From Gibbula magus (lineage: Eukaryota; Mollusca; Gastropoda; Trochida; Trochidae), in NCBI GenBank assembly GCA_936450465.1, contig OW388293.1, positions 40,630,982-40,694,981 of the forward strand: a stretch of 64,000 nt of DNA. The letters run 5' to 3'. This document shows positions 9,556 through 22,246 of this stretch, piece after piece. Both the position numbers and the translations under genes were made by a program. The notes below the pieces were generated by a model. That model saw nothing but the letters and a program-made list of their open reading frames with translations, was not told where the DNA came from and made no database searches. The first letter of the stretch is position 1; every line of letters starts with the position of its first letter.

Positions 9556-12276
9556 CACTGGTAGGGAACTTGGTTACAGTGAGGGTGGAGTATTTATGAT
9601 TATTGCGACAGAGTCCTTGTGATATGTAACAGAGTCTTTGTCTTTTGTCACAGAGTCTTTGTATTATTGTACAGGGTTTTTGCAATGTGACATGATCAAA
9701 TGAAAATAATAGCTTTAGTTTCTGGTATTTTAGATTATCACTTGCCACATCAAGACATAATGATATCTTAAATCATTTGTATTCTCTTTGACAAACACAT
9801 CTAACTTATAGCTTTAGTTAAATCCCAAAATGTAATTAAAGTCATTTTCGTGAGAAATATGAGAAAATTAGTAATAATTATAACATACAACGATAGAAAA
9901 ATATAAAGTGAATGTCCTGCAAGATTATCAGTAAAATTCCAGTACAAGGATGTATGCTAAACTAAACAAACATATTTCATAAATGTCACAGAGTCTTTAT
10001 CACTGGTAACGGAGAATGTGTGATCGCACTATGATGGTAACAGAAAATTCTTATATGATTTTCTTTCAAAATAGGAAAAATCAATACGGTGTATGCATTG
10101 TTCATCAACATTTCCTGGCGAATGCCTCATGTAACTACCCCTTTACCATCTGAACAAGTGTTAACGTTGATATACCCCTCAATGGGCAATATTGAATTCA
10201 GACACAAATACGGAGTATAAAACATATATTATACATTACAAAAAGCCCTCCTGACAAATATTAAAAGCCCTCCTTACAAAACCCCAAAATGTAATAAATT
10301 TACATTAACGTAAACTCACAAAATAATTTTCCTGAATTAGTTGACACTATCATAATGCCAATATTGTTGATATTGATGATGTGATACAAGTATAGGATTC
10401 ATTTGTTTATGCGTACCCTTAATTTTCATTTACACAAAGGGACCAGAATAAATTATACCAAATTTTCAACAGTCAAACATTCGATTTTTGAAGTATGTGA
10501 TAAAGATATATCTCATAAAGTGATATAAAAACCTTCATGAATGACAGACTATATACTGCTTCAAAGGGTTTTCATTTTACATAATGTTTGGTATTAAGTT
10601 AAAATTTTATTAAACATGGAAATCATGTTGGAACAAGATGGTGTCGTCATAATGTTCCTTCTTCTACTTTAAAATCGATGACACATCATCGATGTATATG
10701 TCATAAAAAAAAGCCAGAAATCTCAGATTTCAAAACGAAGATTCCAATTCCTTTTTACAAATTAAAGGTAGTTGGCTTTAAGAGACATGATGTACAAGTA
10801 ACTATTTTCAGTCGTATCTATACATCTTGAATTAAATTATCTTGCATTTTTGTTGGTATATAGTTACTTTGTCCCTGAGTGTAGACTTGCAATGTTGTGC
10901 CATGTCTATAAACCGCATCTCGACTAGCACATATGTAATTCAGATGATTTGTTTTAGTATCTGTAGAAATATGATCCTTTTATGACGGTGTGCATTATTT
11001 GTTGTTTTATGGTAAAATTTTGATTTTGCTCTGTGATGTTAGATCTAATGAAAGGTCAAAAGAAATCAATATTCCCTGTATTTTAAAAATAGATTTGTTT
11101 TAAAGATATCTCATCTTTCCTTATGTGACATATTTTGATAAGTGTGAACACATAGGTGTAAAAATATAGGTGTAAATATAAATACTGTGACTAATGAGTG
11201 ATGAATCAATATTTTTGGATTTTCTTGTTGTTGACAATTTTACAATTTTAATTATTTCTGTTTTATGTTATATCATCTCTTTTAACAAACACAGACTGAC
11301 TAATAATATGATACATATTACTCTAATGAGGACCTTATATTAACGAAATGCTTTCACAAATGGTTACATAAGTGGACGCCAATTGTTGAACAAAAACTGA
11401 GGTGAAATAATAATTTCCTGAAATTATGTTTGTATCATATCTCTTCAAGCCTAGAATGCATGGATTACAAGAACTGTTGCCTTGTGTAACTCAATATTTG
11501 CATTAATAAGACAAGCTGGAGGAATGGACGGCATTTCCATCTCTTTGCAAGTGGTGAATGCCGTGAAAATAAAATTGCTACTCAGTTATTTTCTGATGTA
11601 ATAACATTTCATCAAAACAGCAACATCCATGTCATAAGATTTTCCAATGAAGAAAAACAGTTCCGATGATCTTCTGCTTTCAGAAACAGGTTCAGGAAAA
11701 CATCTTTGTCCATTTCGTAGATCATATTTGACGAATGAAGCCAATTAACATCCATTTCGTGATTTGAAATAATCTGTGACAATGAGGAAATTGTCCGTTA
11801 CATCAATTTTGTAATCACACATTTTCTGTGACACATTTGAAAATTTCAAGGTAACGGATATCTACGTTTTTGTACTGATAAAGGACCGACTGCTTATATG
11901 ATATATACGACATAAGAGGATGAACCCTAATCGGAGCAACATGCTTTGTTTATACAATTCTATATGCAGCTCTTAATTACATTATACCGATAATTTATGA
12001 AAAACTATAAACTTTGTGGCAATAACTGGCTTTACCACATTATCATTGGTTATTTGGTCATTATAAATTTAGCTGTCACTTATGGATATATGTGTTAACT
12101 AACTGTTACTTCAATTCACTGACAACGTTGAGTCTGTATATCTGCAACCCATTTATTGCTCCTTACCCATAACCTACCGAGGTTGAAATCACATTGACTC
12201 TGTTACATATCACAAGGACTCTGTCGCAATAATCACAAATACTCCACCCTCACTGTAACAAAGTTCCCTACCAGTG
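9556..12276. mobile_element. Non-autonomous DNA transposon, 2.7 kb, CACTGGTAGGG termini, 5-bp TSD
   Basis: Long inverted repeats of about 85 bp begin CACTGGTAGGGAACTTGG and continue through GTGAGGGTGGAGTATTT and ACAGAGTCCTTGTGATATG. The 5-bp ATTTG flanks both ends (9551-9555 and 12277-12281). The interior is AT-rich with no usable ORF, so it must depend on a transposase from elsewhere. Its interior is homologous, in reverse orientation, to the element at 15813-20217. A CAC terminus with a 5-bp duplication is compatible with Transib-type elements, but no heptamer/nonamer pattern is obvious, so the superfamily is left open. Confidence 0.82.
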
Positions 12277-12281
12277 ATTTG

Positions 12282-15200
12282 GTATTACAGTAAAAATCCT
12301 TTGATGCTTGAGGGATGACGGCTTGTGTCGTTTTAACGGATTAACTTTATGGGTTATACTAAATTCTGAACTACCTAACGAAATAGGAGCTACATATGTG
12401 TTTAATTTGTGTTTGATACCGATATACATTTGGTAGTGAACCAGTCTGTATATGTTACAGTTAACCTGTACCAGCTCATACACTTGGAAAAGTATAGGTA
12501 TAAACCACCAACAACTCATTTAAGACGAGTTAACAAACATTCAAGATTACCGATATTGTAGATTTCAAGTTTTCAAAACCTTAACTGGGTCCCATCTATC
12601 ATGCTTCACGATTTGATCGTTGTACATCTCATGTGTCGACGCCTTGGTAGTCGCACGTGCAATGCGTTGCTATGTTTTCCATGTGAATTCACGTGCATTT
12701 GAGCCAACGTGGTTTGGTTGTTAGCACGATCCACACGTGCGTTTTATGATTTTCCCGCCTAGAGGAGAACGCAGCATTCTTGCTGACAATCAATCTTAGA
12801 GATTTTAGCAGCCCTTCGTAACTTAATGGATAAGAGCGCTATGGTGATAAACGAAGGGTATGATCGATTACGGATCTCTCATAACACAAATATTTGTTTC
12901 CTATTTGAGATGTTAACGTTCATGACCCTTTATTCTTCGTAAAATGTAAAAATGTACTGAGGAAACTGTAGGTGTATTTCTAAAAGTGGTGGTATATTTC
13001 GAAAAAGTATCTAAGTGTACTTGTAGGCACCGCAGCACTCGCCAATGGCGCTGCTGTAGCTATATATATATCTTTAGAAGCAGAGACAAACTGGGGTCAG
13101 TAACACAGGTGCTGTGTTACGCGGTTTTACGATTATTTCTGTGTCGTTTTTCACAATTTTTTTGCATATTCATGGACTAGAGGCATTGTTGATGACGAAT
13201 AACACATAAAATAATTTATTGAGCAACTTTCGGCAGGGAATTGAGGTGAGTGAAAATTGACATGTTCGAAATATTTTCCTGTGCAAATAACACACATATT
13301 TAGCAATATTCGCAAAGTTGATATTTTTTATAGTCTAAACCACATTTTTTTTAAAAATTACAACCATGACAAAGTGTTTAATAATTTCGTAAAACTTTTG
13401 CCCTGTTCTGTTGGTATTTTTGAAGAAACCAAGTAAAATGAAGCATTAATTGGATACAACTATTTAGTTTTCTCTTTTTATGACATTCATACATCACAGA
13501 TTAAAGGACAATTAAACTGTCGACAATACTTTTTTGACATATTCACAGTTTTTTCTAACGACTTTATTTCAAACACCTTTTTTCATTCTAAATCATTTTA
13601 AGGTTTCCCAAACTTCACAAAATAAATAGAAACACTTTGTAATTTCACCTTATTATATGAACAAAAGAAAAAAACATTGTAATTAATATAATGTTATGAA
13701 GGAAATAATAATAATGTCGTTTAGACTCTCAATGTTATTTTTATGATACTGGTATATTGGATCATATTTAAAAATTACATACTGTAAATAAACATAAAAT
13801 AATATGTTCATTATTTGTATTTCTTTTTAAATATGCAAAAAGATAATTTGCAAGGTTTTTTTATCATTCTGAACCAGATTGAATTAATCATACTTTTCTT
13901 GAATCATTTGCATTAAATCAATTAAAAAAAAAATTCAATTGTTCTTTTCTTTGCGGGTTTTAATCCTGTAAGCTGGAATTCCTCCTTCACTTGTAAAATT
14001 ACTGGCTTGCACAACACACCTCTGCGTCAAATGGCATTTGGGATTCTTCCTTTTCTTTTCACCTGTGACTCTTGAGATCCACTCCACAAATTGTATTGGA
14101 CACCTAGATATGCTGGATTAATATGACATTCCTTCAGTACTGATGGCAGATTTACTATATCAGAATTCGTTGTGAAGACCAGAAGCGATTTATTTTATTT
14201 ATTGAAATCTTTATTGTATTATTATAGGTGAATATATGTTGTTTCTTATTGGAAAAAGTATGTGTTCGTAAAACACCACCATTTTATTCATATTGAAAAG
14301 GAATCAGTATGAGAAAATGGTATTTTCAGAAAAGAGAGGCTCCTTTTCATTTTTGAACAACATGGTGATATCTTCAGAATAATACTTTTTTCAGAGTCTA
14401 AGTTTTAGACCACTGACAGCAGAACATTTATATTTAAAATTCGACATTCTGTCGGGAACTCTGGACAGAGTTGCAATGAGTTGCTATATCCGAAGATCTT
14501 GTGACAGAGATGTGATAATTTATTGATACTTCTAAGTTCAGTGTTTTCCTATAAAAGCAGTTGATAATGCAAGTGTCTGATAACCTCTGCCAAGATTTGT
14601 ATTATCTCTCCATAATACAACCTTAAGTTTATTAAAATGATTTACTTGTCAAGGCCGCCTTCAATGTTGAAATACATCTCAGTTTAGATATCCCCCGGCT
14701 CATGCTAGAAAATATTTTTTTCACAATTGAGGTGATTAATGTTTTTAAAATTCAAGAAAAGGTTGAAAAGGGTAAGTAATAATGATAATAAATTCTTACA
14801 AAATTATTTCATGTTTAAGATCTGGAGATAATATTAAGTATCAATTTGAAATGTATTCTACTCTGCTAGGTTTCTGTTGTGAGTAGGTGTAGTGTTTGAC
14901 ATTTCGACTCATAACACTAAACAAGATCAAAAAAATATATTTTAAAAGAAATTAACATCCCTGTTTTTCATTTTTCATACAAATTATTTATTCTTTTAAT
15001 GGGTAGATTTCAATTCTGTTGTAATGAATTCATCTCCTGTTCAACAAATTGTGTGTTGTTTTTTCGTTTTTTTTACACACCCCAAGGAGTTTGAGAGACT
15101 CTGAAAACCAATAATACATGTAAAATAATTATTATTTCAGTTTAAATATGTAGTTTGATAGTTACTGTACTCATACAAATTTAAAAAAAACATCATAAGT

Positions 15201-15805
15201 CAATTCTTCAGTTTTGTTTATGGGAGTGACCCAAGTTGTTGTCAAAATGTCAATATTCAACCCAACATGGTCAAATTTCAAAATCCTGTATTTTTGCTAT
15301 TTCTCAACTTAATTTTAAAATGACTCTAATTTTGTTTTACAAACACCTCATTTACACCAGGAAACATGAGAAAAAAAGCTGGGTTATTTAGAAAAATTTG
15401 GTTGGCGGACCCTAGTGTATTGGATAAAGTGTAGATGTATCGGTGAAAAGTGTGAAAAAAGTATAAGTGTATGTTCTTGTATGACACATCTACTGAAAGA
15501 ACAAAGGTGTCCCATGGCAACGAGCTAAAGTGGGCATGCAATTTCTGCTTTCCCTCACCGACACCGGGTGTACAAGAGATCACAAGGGTCATTGAACTAG
15601 AGGGAGCAACCGGCCAGTAGTGTATTCCACTGGGTCTCGATGTGTATGTGAGCGCTCTGTGTGTTGTGTGTGGATTCGTTTCAAAAAATGTAAGTCACAC
15701 GTCAGATTGTCTTTTTTAATATGTATATGTAAGTGTGTAATAGTGTCATTATTCAGTCCTCTTTATAAACACTTGAAAGTTTACTGAAACAAATTCTGTA
15801 ATACC
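12282..15805. other. AT-rich intergenic DNA, no gene seen
   Basis: No open frame with coding character was found. A degenerate tRNA-like phrase (CTTAATGGATAAGAGCG) occurs at about 12820-12840 without a proper T-arm. Around 15340-15420 there is a phrase (AAAAATTTGGTTGGCGGACC) that recurs in altered form at about 37440-37465, so part of this stretch is an old dispersed repeat. The rest shows only short A/T runs. Confidence 0.5.
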
Positions 15806-17000
15806 ATATATTCAGGGGCGGATACAGCATTTTTCGAAAGGGGGTGCACTTTTTTTCCCAGACCTCGAAAATGCTTTCGTTGGTGGTGGGGGTAGTGGAG
15901 TATTTATAATACTTCTGAAGAAAATGTTGTAATAAGTAACAGAGTCACTGTGATTTTAGCATCGGTAGGTCAAGGTGTAAGGAGCGATATACATATACAA
16001 ACTCAATGTTCACAGAATTGAAGTAACGGTTACTTCACACATACATCCATAAGTGACAAATAATTTGATGATGGCCAAATAACCACTGATAATGTCGTGA
16101 AGCCAGTAATTGTCACACACTTAATAGTTTTTCATAACTTATCGGTATATTGTAAGTAACGGGTGCATATGCATTTGTATAAACAATGCATGTTGCTCCG
16201 ATTAGGGTTCATCCTCTTTTATCAGAAAGCATTCGGCGTCATACAGTCATTCGGGTATCAGTACAAACACGTAGGTATCAATTACCTTGAAATTTTCTAG
16301 TGCGTCAAAGAAAATTGGTGATTACAAAATTCATAACGAACAATTTGTTCATTGTCACAGATTATTTCAAATTACAAAATGAAAGTTAATTTGCTTGATT
16401 CGTCCAACTTGATCTACGAATTTGAAAACGATTCTAGATTTCTAGAAGCAGAAGCTTTTCTTCATTGGAAAATCTCGTGGCATGGATATTGCTGTTTCGA
16501 TGAATTTTTACTACATCAGAAAATAACTAACTAGCAATGTTATTTTCACGGCAATCACCATTTGTACAGAAATGGAAATGCCGTCCATTCCTCTAGCTTG
16601 TTTTATTAATGCAAATAATGTGTTATATTTATTGTAATCACTGTATGCTAGGCTTGAAGAGATACAAAACAAACAACATTTCAGGAAATAGCTTAATTTG
16701 GTATTATTTTGTAAAAAGATTTATCTCAAATCAGTAGATCTAACACCACAGAGCAAAGTCAAAATTTAAACATGAAACATAAAATAATGCACATGTGCAC
16801 AACGTTATATAATACGATCCCCTTTCTATATATAATTAAACAAAGTCATCTGAATGACAAATGTGCTTTTCAAGACGCGGTTTATAACCATAGAATAAAA
16901 CTACAAGGGCCTGACAACTCTACACCCAGGGACAAAGAAAGTATATACATGTACCAACAAAAACGCAAGATATTCTAATCCAAGGGATAAAGCCGACTAA

Positions 17001-18381
17001 AGCCCCGTTCATGCGCCACTGTTTACATACATGTGCAGAAATACATATATATATATATATATTTACATAGGTATGTAAATGTGGCGCATGAACGCAATTG
17101 CATACATGTGTATATTTGCATGGTATGTAAATTTGCACTGAGTCAAGAGGTAGTGCAAATGTATTTTTGCACATGTGCAATTTTGCACAGTATGCAAATT
17201 TGGCGCATGAACGCAAATGCCGATTTACACACATAAGCAAAGAGAGAGAGAGAGAGAGAGGGTACCGAATGATGAACATGATCATGACTGGTCTTGCACA
17301 ACCATCATATCCCCTAGCAAGCATGACAAGAGCATATCCATGGTAGCAGGGAGGGGAACCTACATGTAACTTCAACATATATCATGATGATTATGGGGAT
17401 TGTTAAATCAAAACCTACAATAGACTTGTATACAAGTTTCATTCAGGATCATTCAAAGCACTTGTGTTATGAATAAGTGACTGAGAGACATTTTAATTAT
17501 GTTTTCAAGACAAGGATCAGAACATCCTATAATTTGATTTCATTCCGTCTATTTACCATTCCAAGATCTCAGAGTTTGCAAAGATACGAGCATAATCTGC
17601 TCTACCAGCTACAGCCCACCATAATAAAAAATCACAGACAACGTGCAACACAATCGAATAAAACCCCTTCCGATTTAGATAGTCCCCATGATTCTGTGAA
17701 GGTGCAATAATAGGGATTTGGGACCCATCTATGGACCCTGCGCAATGTGGAAAACTCCAAATCTGCTCATAATCCATCAGAACCCCCCACAGTTCATCCG
17801 CTTCTGGAAACTTGATGACTTCAGGCATCATATTCTCAATCAAAGCATTGCAGACTCGTGAACACATATCACAGCCGTAGAATTGACAACACCAAAGAGA
17901 TGAGCAACATTTCTATATTCAGCTGTTGTTGCAAACCAGTAGATTGTTATTGCTATTTGAAGTCTAACAGACAATGTTTCATTTAATTTGTATTGGTCTG
18001 ATTTTCCTGGGATCCAGACAGTTGTGCTTATATATAGATATGGTCAAAAGATTCTTGTGACATCCATTATTCATTGTTGAAAGTTTGAACAACATGGTTC
18101 TTAGAACTGTTTCTGAAAGATATCCTAACTCCTGCTATTACTGATGACCATCTATGTCATCATCATAAAGGGGTAACATCTCCTTTGTCTCCGCAGTACA
18201 CCAGTGTCTACATGACCAAGGCTTGCGCTTAAACGAAGGGAACTGAAAATTTACCCTATCAAAATACAAACCATCAGATGGCGCATGAACGCATAGCAAA
18301 ATCTGCATTTACACACCTGAGTATATTTACATAGTGTGTATTTTTACATACAGTGCAAATTTTTGGCGCATGAACGGGGCT
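17001..18381 (-). mobile_element. PIF/Harbinger DNA transposon, 1.38 kb, TAA target duplication
   Basis: Terminal inverted repeats AGCCCCGTTCATGCGCCA (left) and its exact complement (right) are flanked by TAA (16998-17000 and 18382-18384), the 3-bp duplication expected of PIF/Harbinger. Subterminal regions repeat short phrases such as TGGCGCATGAACG and GTGCAAATTTG. A broken transposase lies on the minus strand at about 17553-18100. The element is inserted inside the larger CAGGGGCGG element. A (GA)n run at 17241-17261 and a (TA)n run near 17045-17060 lie within it. Confidence 0.9.
17553..18010 (-). pseudogene. PIF/Harbinger (HARBI1-like) transposase pseudogene
   Basis: The minus strand shows the N-terminal part SVRLQIAITIYWFATTAEY, then after a frameshift near 17850-17860 a run with CAGSIDGSQIPI and DYLNRKGFYSIVL, hallmarks of the DDE_Tnp_4 nuclease. 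The first catalytic Asp is in SIDG. The second, normally in a DARIFANS-type motif, is altered here (DYARIFANSEI). A stop follows at EILEW and the C-terminal third is missing. It is therefore inactive. Confidence 0.85.
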
Positions 18382-18440
18382 TAAACTGAATTTGTAAAAA
18401 AAAACATTTTAATTGGAATCGTTGTTCTTAAATCTCCTAT

Positions 18441-19661
18441 AGCCCTGTCTATACGGCGAGCGTTTGCATATGAGTAAAGCATTACACATATGCAAATTTG
18501 CTCACATGAGCAAAATTCGCCGTATGGACGCATTTGCACATATGTATATTTTACTACCGTAAGCAAATTTTTCACTACCGTAAGCAAATTTGCGCCTAGT
18601 CAGGGGCAGGTGCAAATGTTTACTACCGTGAGTAAATGTGGTATTTTCACTATTCTAGTAAGGTTCGTCGTATACAGACTTTAGCCCTGTTTATACGGCG
18701 AGCGTTTGCATATGAGTAAAGCATTACACATATGCAAATTTGCTCACATGAGAAAAATTCGCCGTATGGACGCATTTGCACATATGTATATTTTACTACC
18801 GTAAGCAAATTTTTCACTACCGTAAGCAAATTTGCGCCTAGTCAGGGGCAGGTGCAAATGTTTACTACCGTGAGTAAATATGGTATTTTCACTATTCAAG
18901 TAAAAGTTCGTCGTATACAAACATAGTGCCTTCACACAGGTTGAGAAAATATATTAGATAACTTTAGAAACTCTTAATACTGTTTTTCAAATTCTCTATA
19001 TTGGATAATCTCCTTCTTGCACGCGATGACCTTCAAAATCTATCTGACTATCCGATTTTCATTATATAGTTAGGGCGATATAGTCAAAACAATGTTGACA
19101 AATATAAAGTAATGTCATTTATTAAGTTTACATCTAATAAATATGAATTGGCATGTTTTAGAAAGTCTCTATTCATATATTAAAAGAGTTGGAAGCCCAT
19201 TTGCTTAAGCAGAAATTAAATGAATATGAACGCAAAGTAAATTTACTTTTACTCACGTGTATATATTACTACCATAAGCAATATTGCATATGTGCAAAGT
19301 TCGCCGTATAAACAGGGCTATAGTGACTTCACACAGGTTGAGAAAATATATAAGGGAACTTTAGAAACTCTTCATATTGTTTTTCCAATTCTCTATATAT
19401 AGTATAATCTCCTTCTTGCACGCGATGACCTTCGAAATCCATCTGGCTATCCGATTTTCATTATATAATTAGGGGACATAGTCAAAACAATGTTGACAGA
19501 TTTAATTAATGTCATTTATTTAGTTTACATCTAATAAATATTAATTGGCATGTTTTAGGAATTCTCTATTCATATATTAAAATAGTTGGAAGCCCATTTG
19601 CATATAGGCAGACATTAAACACATATTAACGCACAGCAAATTTACTTTTACTCACGTAGGA
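18441..19661. mobile_element. AGCCCTGTTTATACGGCGA MITE with a copy of itself inserted
   Basis: Compared with the single copy at 56210-56850 (read in reverse), sequence here runs: left half 18441-18683, a complete element with both terminal repeats 18684-19318, then the right half 19319 to about 19661, truncated before its terminus. The halves break at the same point of the element (after TCGTATACAGAC). Internal phrases TACCGTAAGCAAAT and TTACTCACG give many short inverted repeats. The near-identical ORFs at 18490 and 18732 are only the duplicated left halves. Confidence 0.8.
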
Positions 19662-20329
19662 GTTTGCATGAAATATGGCTTTCTGTCTTGTTTTATGACT
19701 TCATACAGCAATGATGCGTCATTGATTTTAAAGTCCAAAAAAGGAACATTATGAAGACAACATACTGTGCTAACATAATTTCCATGTGTCATACAACTTC
19801 AACTTGAATACAAAACAAGAAAACCCCTTGAAATAGCAGTTCCAGCACACCATGTGTAGTTGAACAAATATCATACTGTCGTGAAAACAATTTTTATATC
19901 TCTTTACAAGACATATCTTCATCAAAGATGTTCAAAATCGAATGTTTGACTTTGTTGAAAATTTGGTATTTGGTATCATTGCTTCTGGCCCCTTTGTGGA
20001 GATAACACTTAAAGGTACATAGTAACATTAACATTGTTCCTTGATGCTGAATGTCATAAAGTGTAACAAACTACAGTTTTTGTATGGTGTAAATGCACCA
20101 GCTGTCTCGCAAAAGGGGAGTGCACCACTGTTTGACCATGGTTTCAATCGTCATTTTTAAAAATTTCACATGAAAGGGGGGTGCGCACCCCTGCAACCCC
20201 CTCTGTATCCGCCCCTGATATATTATATAACATCTGCATGCGTCACATGGGGCTAAAGTCAGCCATGTTTATATACACTTCTTCAGGTGTGCCATATTAC
20301 TTTAACGTTCATCCTGTATAAAGAGGATA

Positions 20330-20462
20330 CTAAACTCCCGTCTATTGAATACCATTTTTATTAAACGAGTTAATGATTTTGTATAAAACGAGCGAAAGCG
20401 AGTTTGATACCAAATCATTCACGAGTTTAATAAAAATGGTATTCAATAGAAGGGAGTTTAGT
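20330..20462. repeat. Foldback palindrome, about 52-bp arms
   Basis: The left arm ACTAAACTCCCGTCTATTGA... returns as its complement ending AGGGAGTTTAGT, with a short loop around 20383-20410. It is probably the end of a foldback MITE whose other part includes GGCGAGTAATA near 20660-20675 paired with TTATTACTCGCC at 20470. Confidence 0.75.
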
Positions 20463-22200
20463 GTTCTGTTTATTACTCGCCAACATATAATCCAGCGAAA
20501 TAGCCAACATGGCTCTGAAACTATGATTCCTGCAAGTCCGATACCATTGTGACGACGTTACTCCAATTGAGACGTCATAACCGCAAACTATTGTGACGTC
20601 ATACATGCGGCGGTATTACACTAGTTTAATATTGCCGTATAAATATTACACTGCAGTATCTTACACGGGCGAGTAATACATACCTTTCTATTCATGGTAT
20701 CTTGCCTTTTTCTACTTCTACCACACAGTATGGTTTATTTCATAACTTGGTCTGCACTTCTAAACGGTTACCCTCACTTTAGATAGTGGGTAGCCATATA
20801 GTTCAACATCGAGTGGTGATCGGTACGTTTCATTGTAAAACATGTTGTAAGTATGTGTGCCTGATTAGAGCGTGGGAATCATCCAGTTGTTGTTTAAACT
20901 ATTTGGAACACCTTTATTTGAATTTCGTTTAAAATTAGTTCTCTTTAGTCTGTAAAATGTACGACAAGCATCATGTTTGCTGTTCTCTGTCTTCTACAAA
21001 GCCAGCTTCGTAACACCAGAATAATCCTTCTACTTCTATAGTTCCTCAAGCTTTCTGAGATATTGAATCGAATCGAGGACCAAAGACGTCTGACTTTCAC
21101 GAAACCAATTTGACTACATTTCATTTGAAAACGAAAAGCACAAGAACAAAATTTGATTCTTTAGCGAGTATCTTACAGATAATGATATTGTGTGGTTTCG
21201 CAGAACTTAGATAAGAATATTGATAGCAATTAATTAAATGGTTAGGGGACCATGACAGAAATTTATTTGGCGGGTGTGTTTGTAGCAAAAATGTATGATT
21301 TCGGAAACACACATGATGGAACAATTTTGGTACAGATATGTATTCCTCTTGAACCACAGACCAGAATCAGTCTGATTAAAATCGACAATGTTCCGAGGAA
21401 TTAGATCTGCAAAATAGTTCATATCGGGAATCGAGATACGACCTGGTTCTATAGATTCCTCGGTCACTTGAACAACCTTCGAGCGGCCAATTTAATGTGA
21501 ACACAATAACATTTCCGCTCAATAGGAAATGGACTCGCATGACTTAACCGAACGATGTACATTCGTTTTAGAACTCTTTTTATTGATTCTTGAGTATTAT
21601 TTCGCCATAGGTAACACTTATGTATTACCTTATTTACGTTATTACGTTATTTCAGTAAGAAAAACGTGCTACTGCGTCTTTTAAAGACGTGGATTATACT
21701 TAGATTAACGAAGAAGGATGTTATGAGATTTAGGATTTAGTTAGGAATATGGTTTGACCGTTATCATGTGATAACAGCTGATTCTATCACTCAACTCAAC
21801 CATTATAAGAACTTAAATTAATAATCAGGAACAGCGCAACATTATAATAGTCTTGTAAACAAGTAATTTAAACCATTATGACCGTTTGATAAATTCAAGT
21901 TTTAGTATAAACTATTTCATAAAATCATATCTGGATTGGCGACCGAGGCTTCAGGTTTACTTGAGCGCCAATAGAATGAATTAACAAGCTGGATACAGTA
22001 AAAGGCAATGAAATGAAATATGAACTTAAAAACACTTGATGTACGGAAAATGTAACAGTTTTCAAGTTTGTTATTTTTTTTCGCAATTGTTGCATTTTCT
22101 TGGCAACAGTTCGTTCAAATATAATGTTTTATACCATGCTTTAACCAAAATACACACAAATATTAATATATATATATTAATATCCATATACAAATGCGCC
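20463..22200. other. Intergenic region upstream of the sulfotransferase gene
   Basis: No gene was recognised. A fragment of the piggyBac-like MITE end (AAAAACGTGCTACTGC) is at about 21660-21675. Several TGACGTCA-like sites (GTGACGTCAT at about 20590-20600, GACGTCATA near 20571) lie in the foldback element. This region should contain the sulfotransferase promoter, but I cannot place it. Confidence 0.4.
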
Positions 22201-22246
22201 GTTTTAATGTATATTTTTTCTACATTTCATATGATGACAGAGAAAA

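Larger units (their letters stand above)
15813..20217. mobile_element. Composite DNA transposon, CAGGGGCGGATACAG termini, 7-bp TSD, with nested insertions
   Basis: Perfect 15-bp terminal inverted repeats CAGGGGCGGATACAG (left 15813-15827, right 20203-20217) are flanked by ATATATT on both sides (15806-15812, 20218-20224). The CAGGGGCGG-type terminus is typical of hAT-like elements, although hAT usually gives 8 bp. Inside the termini the sequence matches the 9556-12276 element in reverse order, first at GTGGAGTATTT and later at TCGAATGTTTGACT. Two further elements (17001-18381 and 18441-about 19661) are nested in it. It has no transposase of its own type. Confidence 0.82.

Noticed and set aside
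9556..12276. Assignment of the 2.7-kb element to Transib/RAG-like transposons
   Set aside because: CAC ends and a 5-bp duplication fit, but no recombination-signal-like nonamer and no transposase could be seen; left unassigned.
12810..12885. tRNA gene
   Set aside because: Only an A-box-like phrase is present; the B-box is too degenerate and no cloverleaf folds.
15326..15592. Minus-strand 88-codon ORF
   Set aside because: No recognisable motif, and part of it overlaps a dispersed repeat phrase also found near 37.4 kb.
16920..17378. 152-codon minus-strand ORF
   Set aside because: It crosses the Harbinger terminus and the (GA)n and (TA)n runs, so it cannot be a conserved gene.
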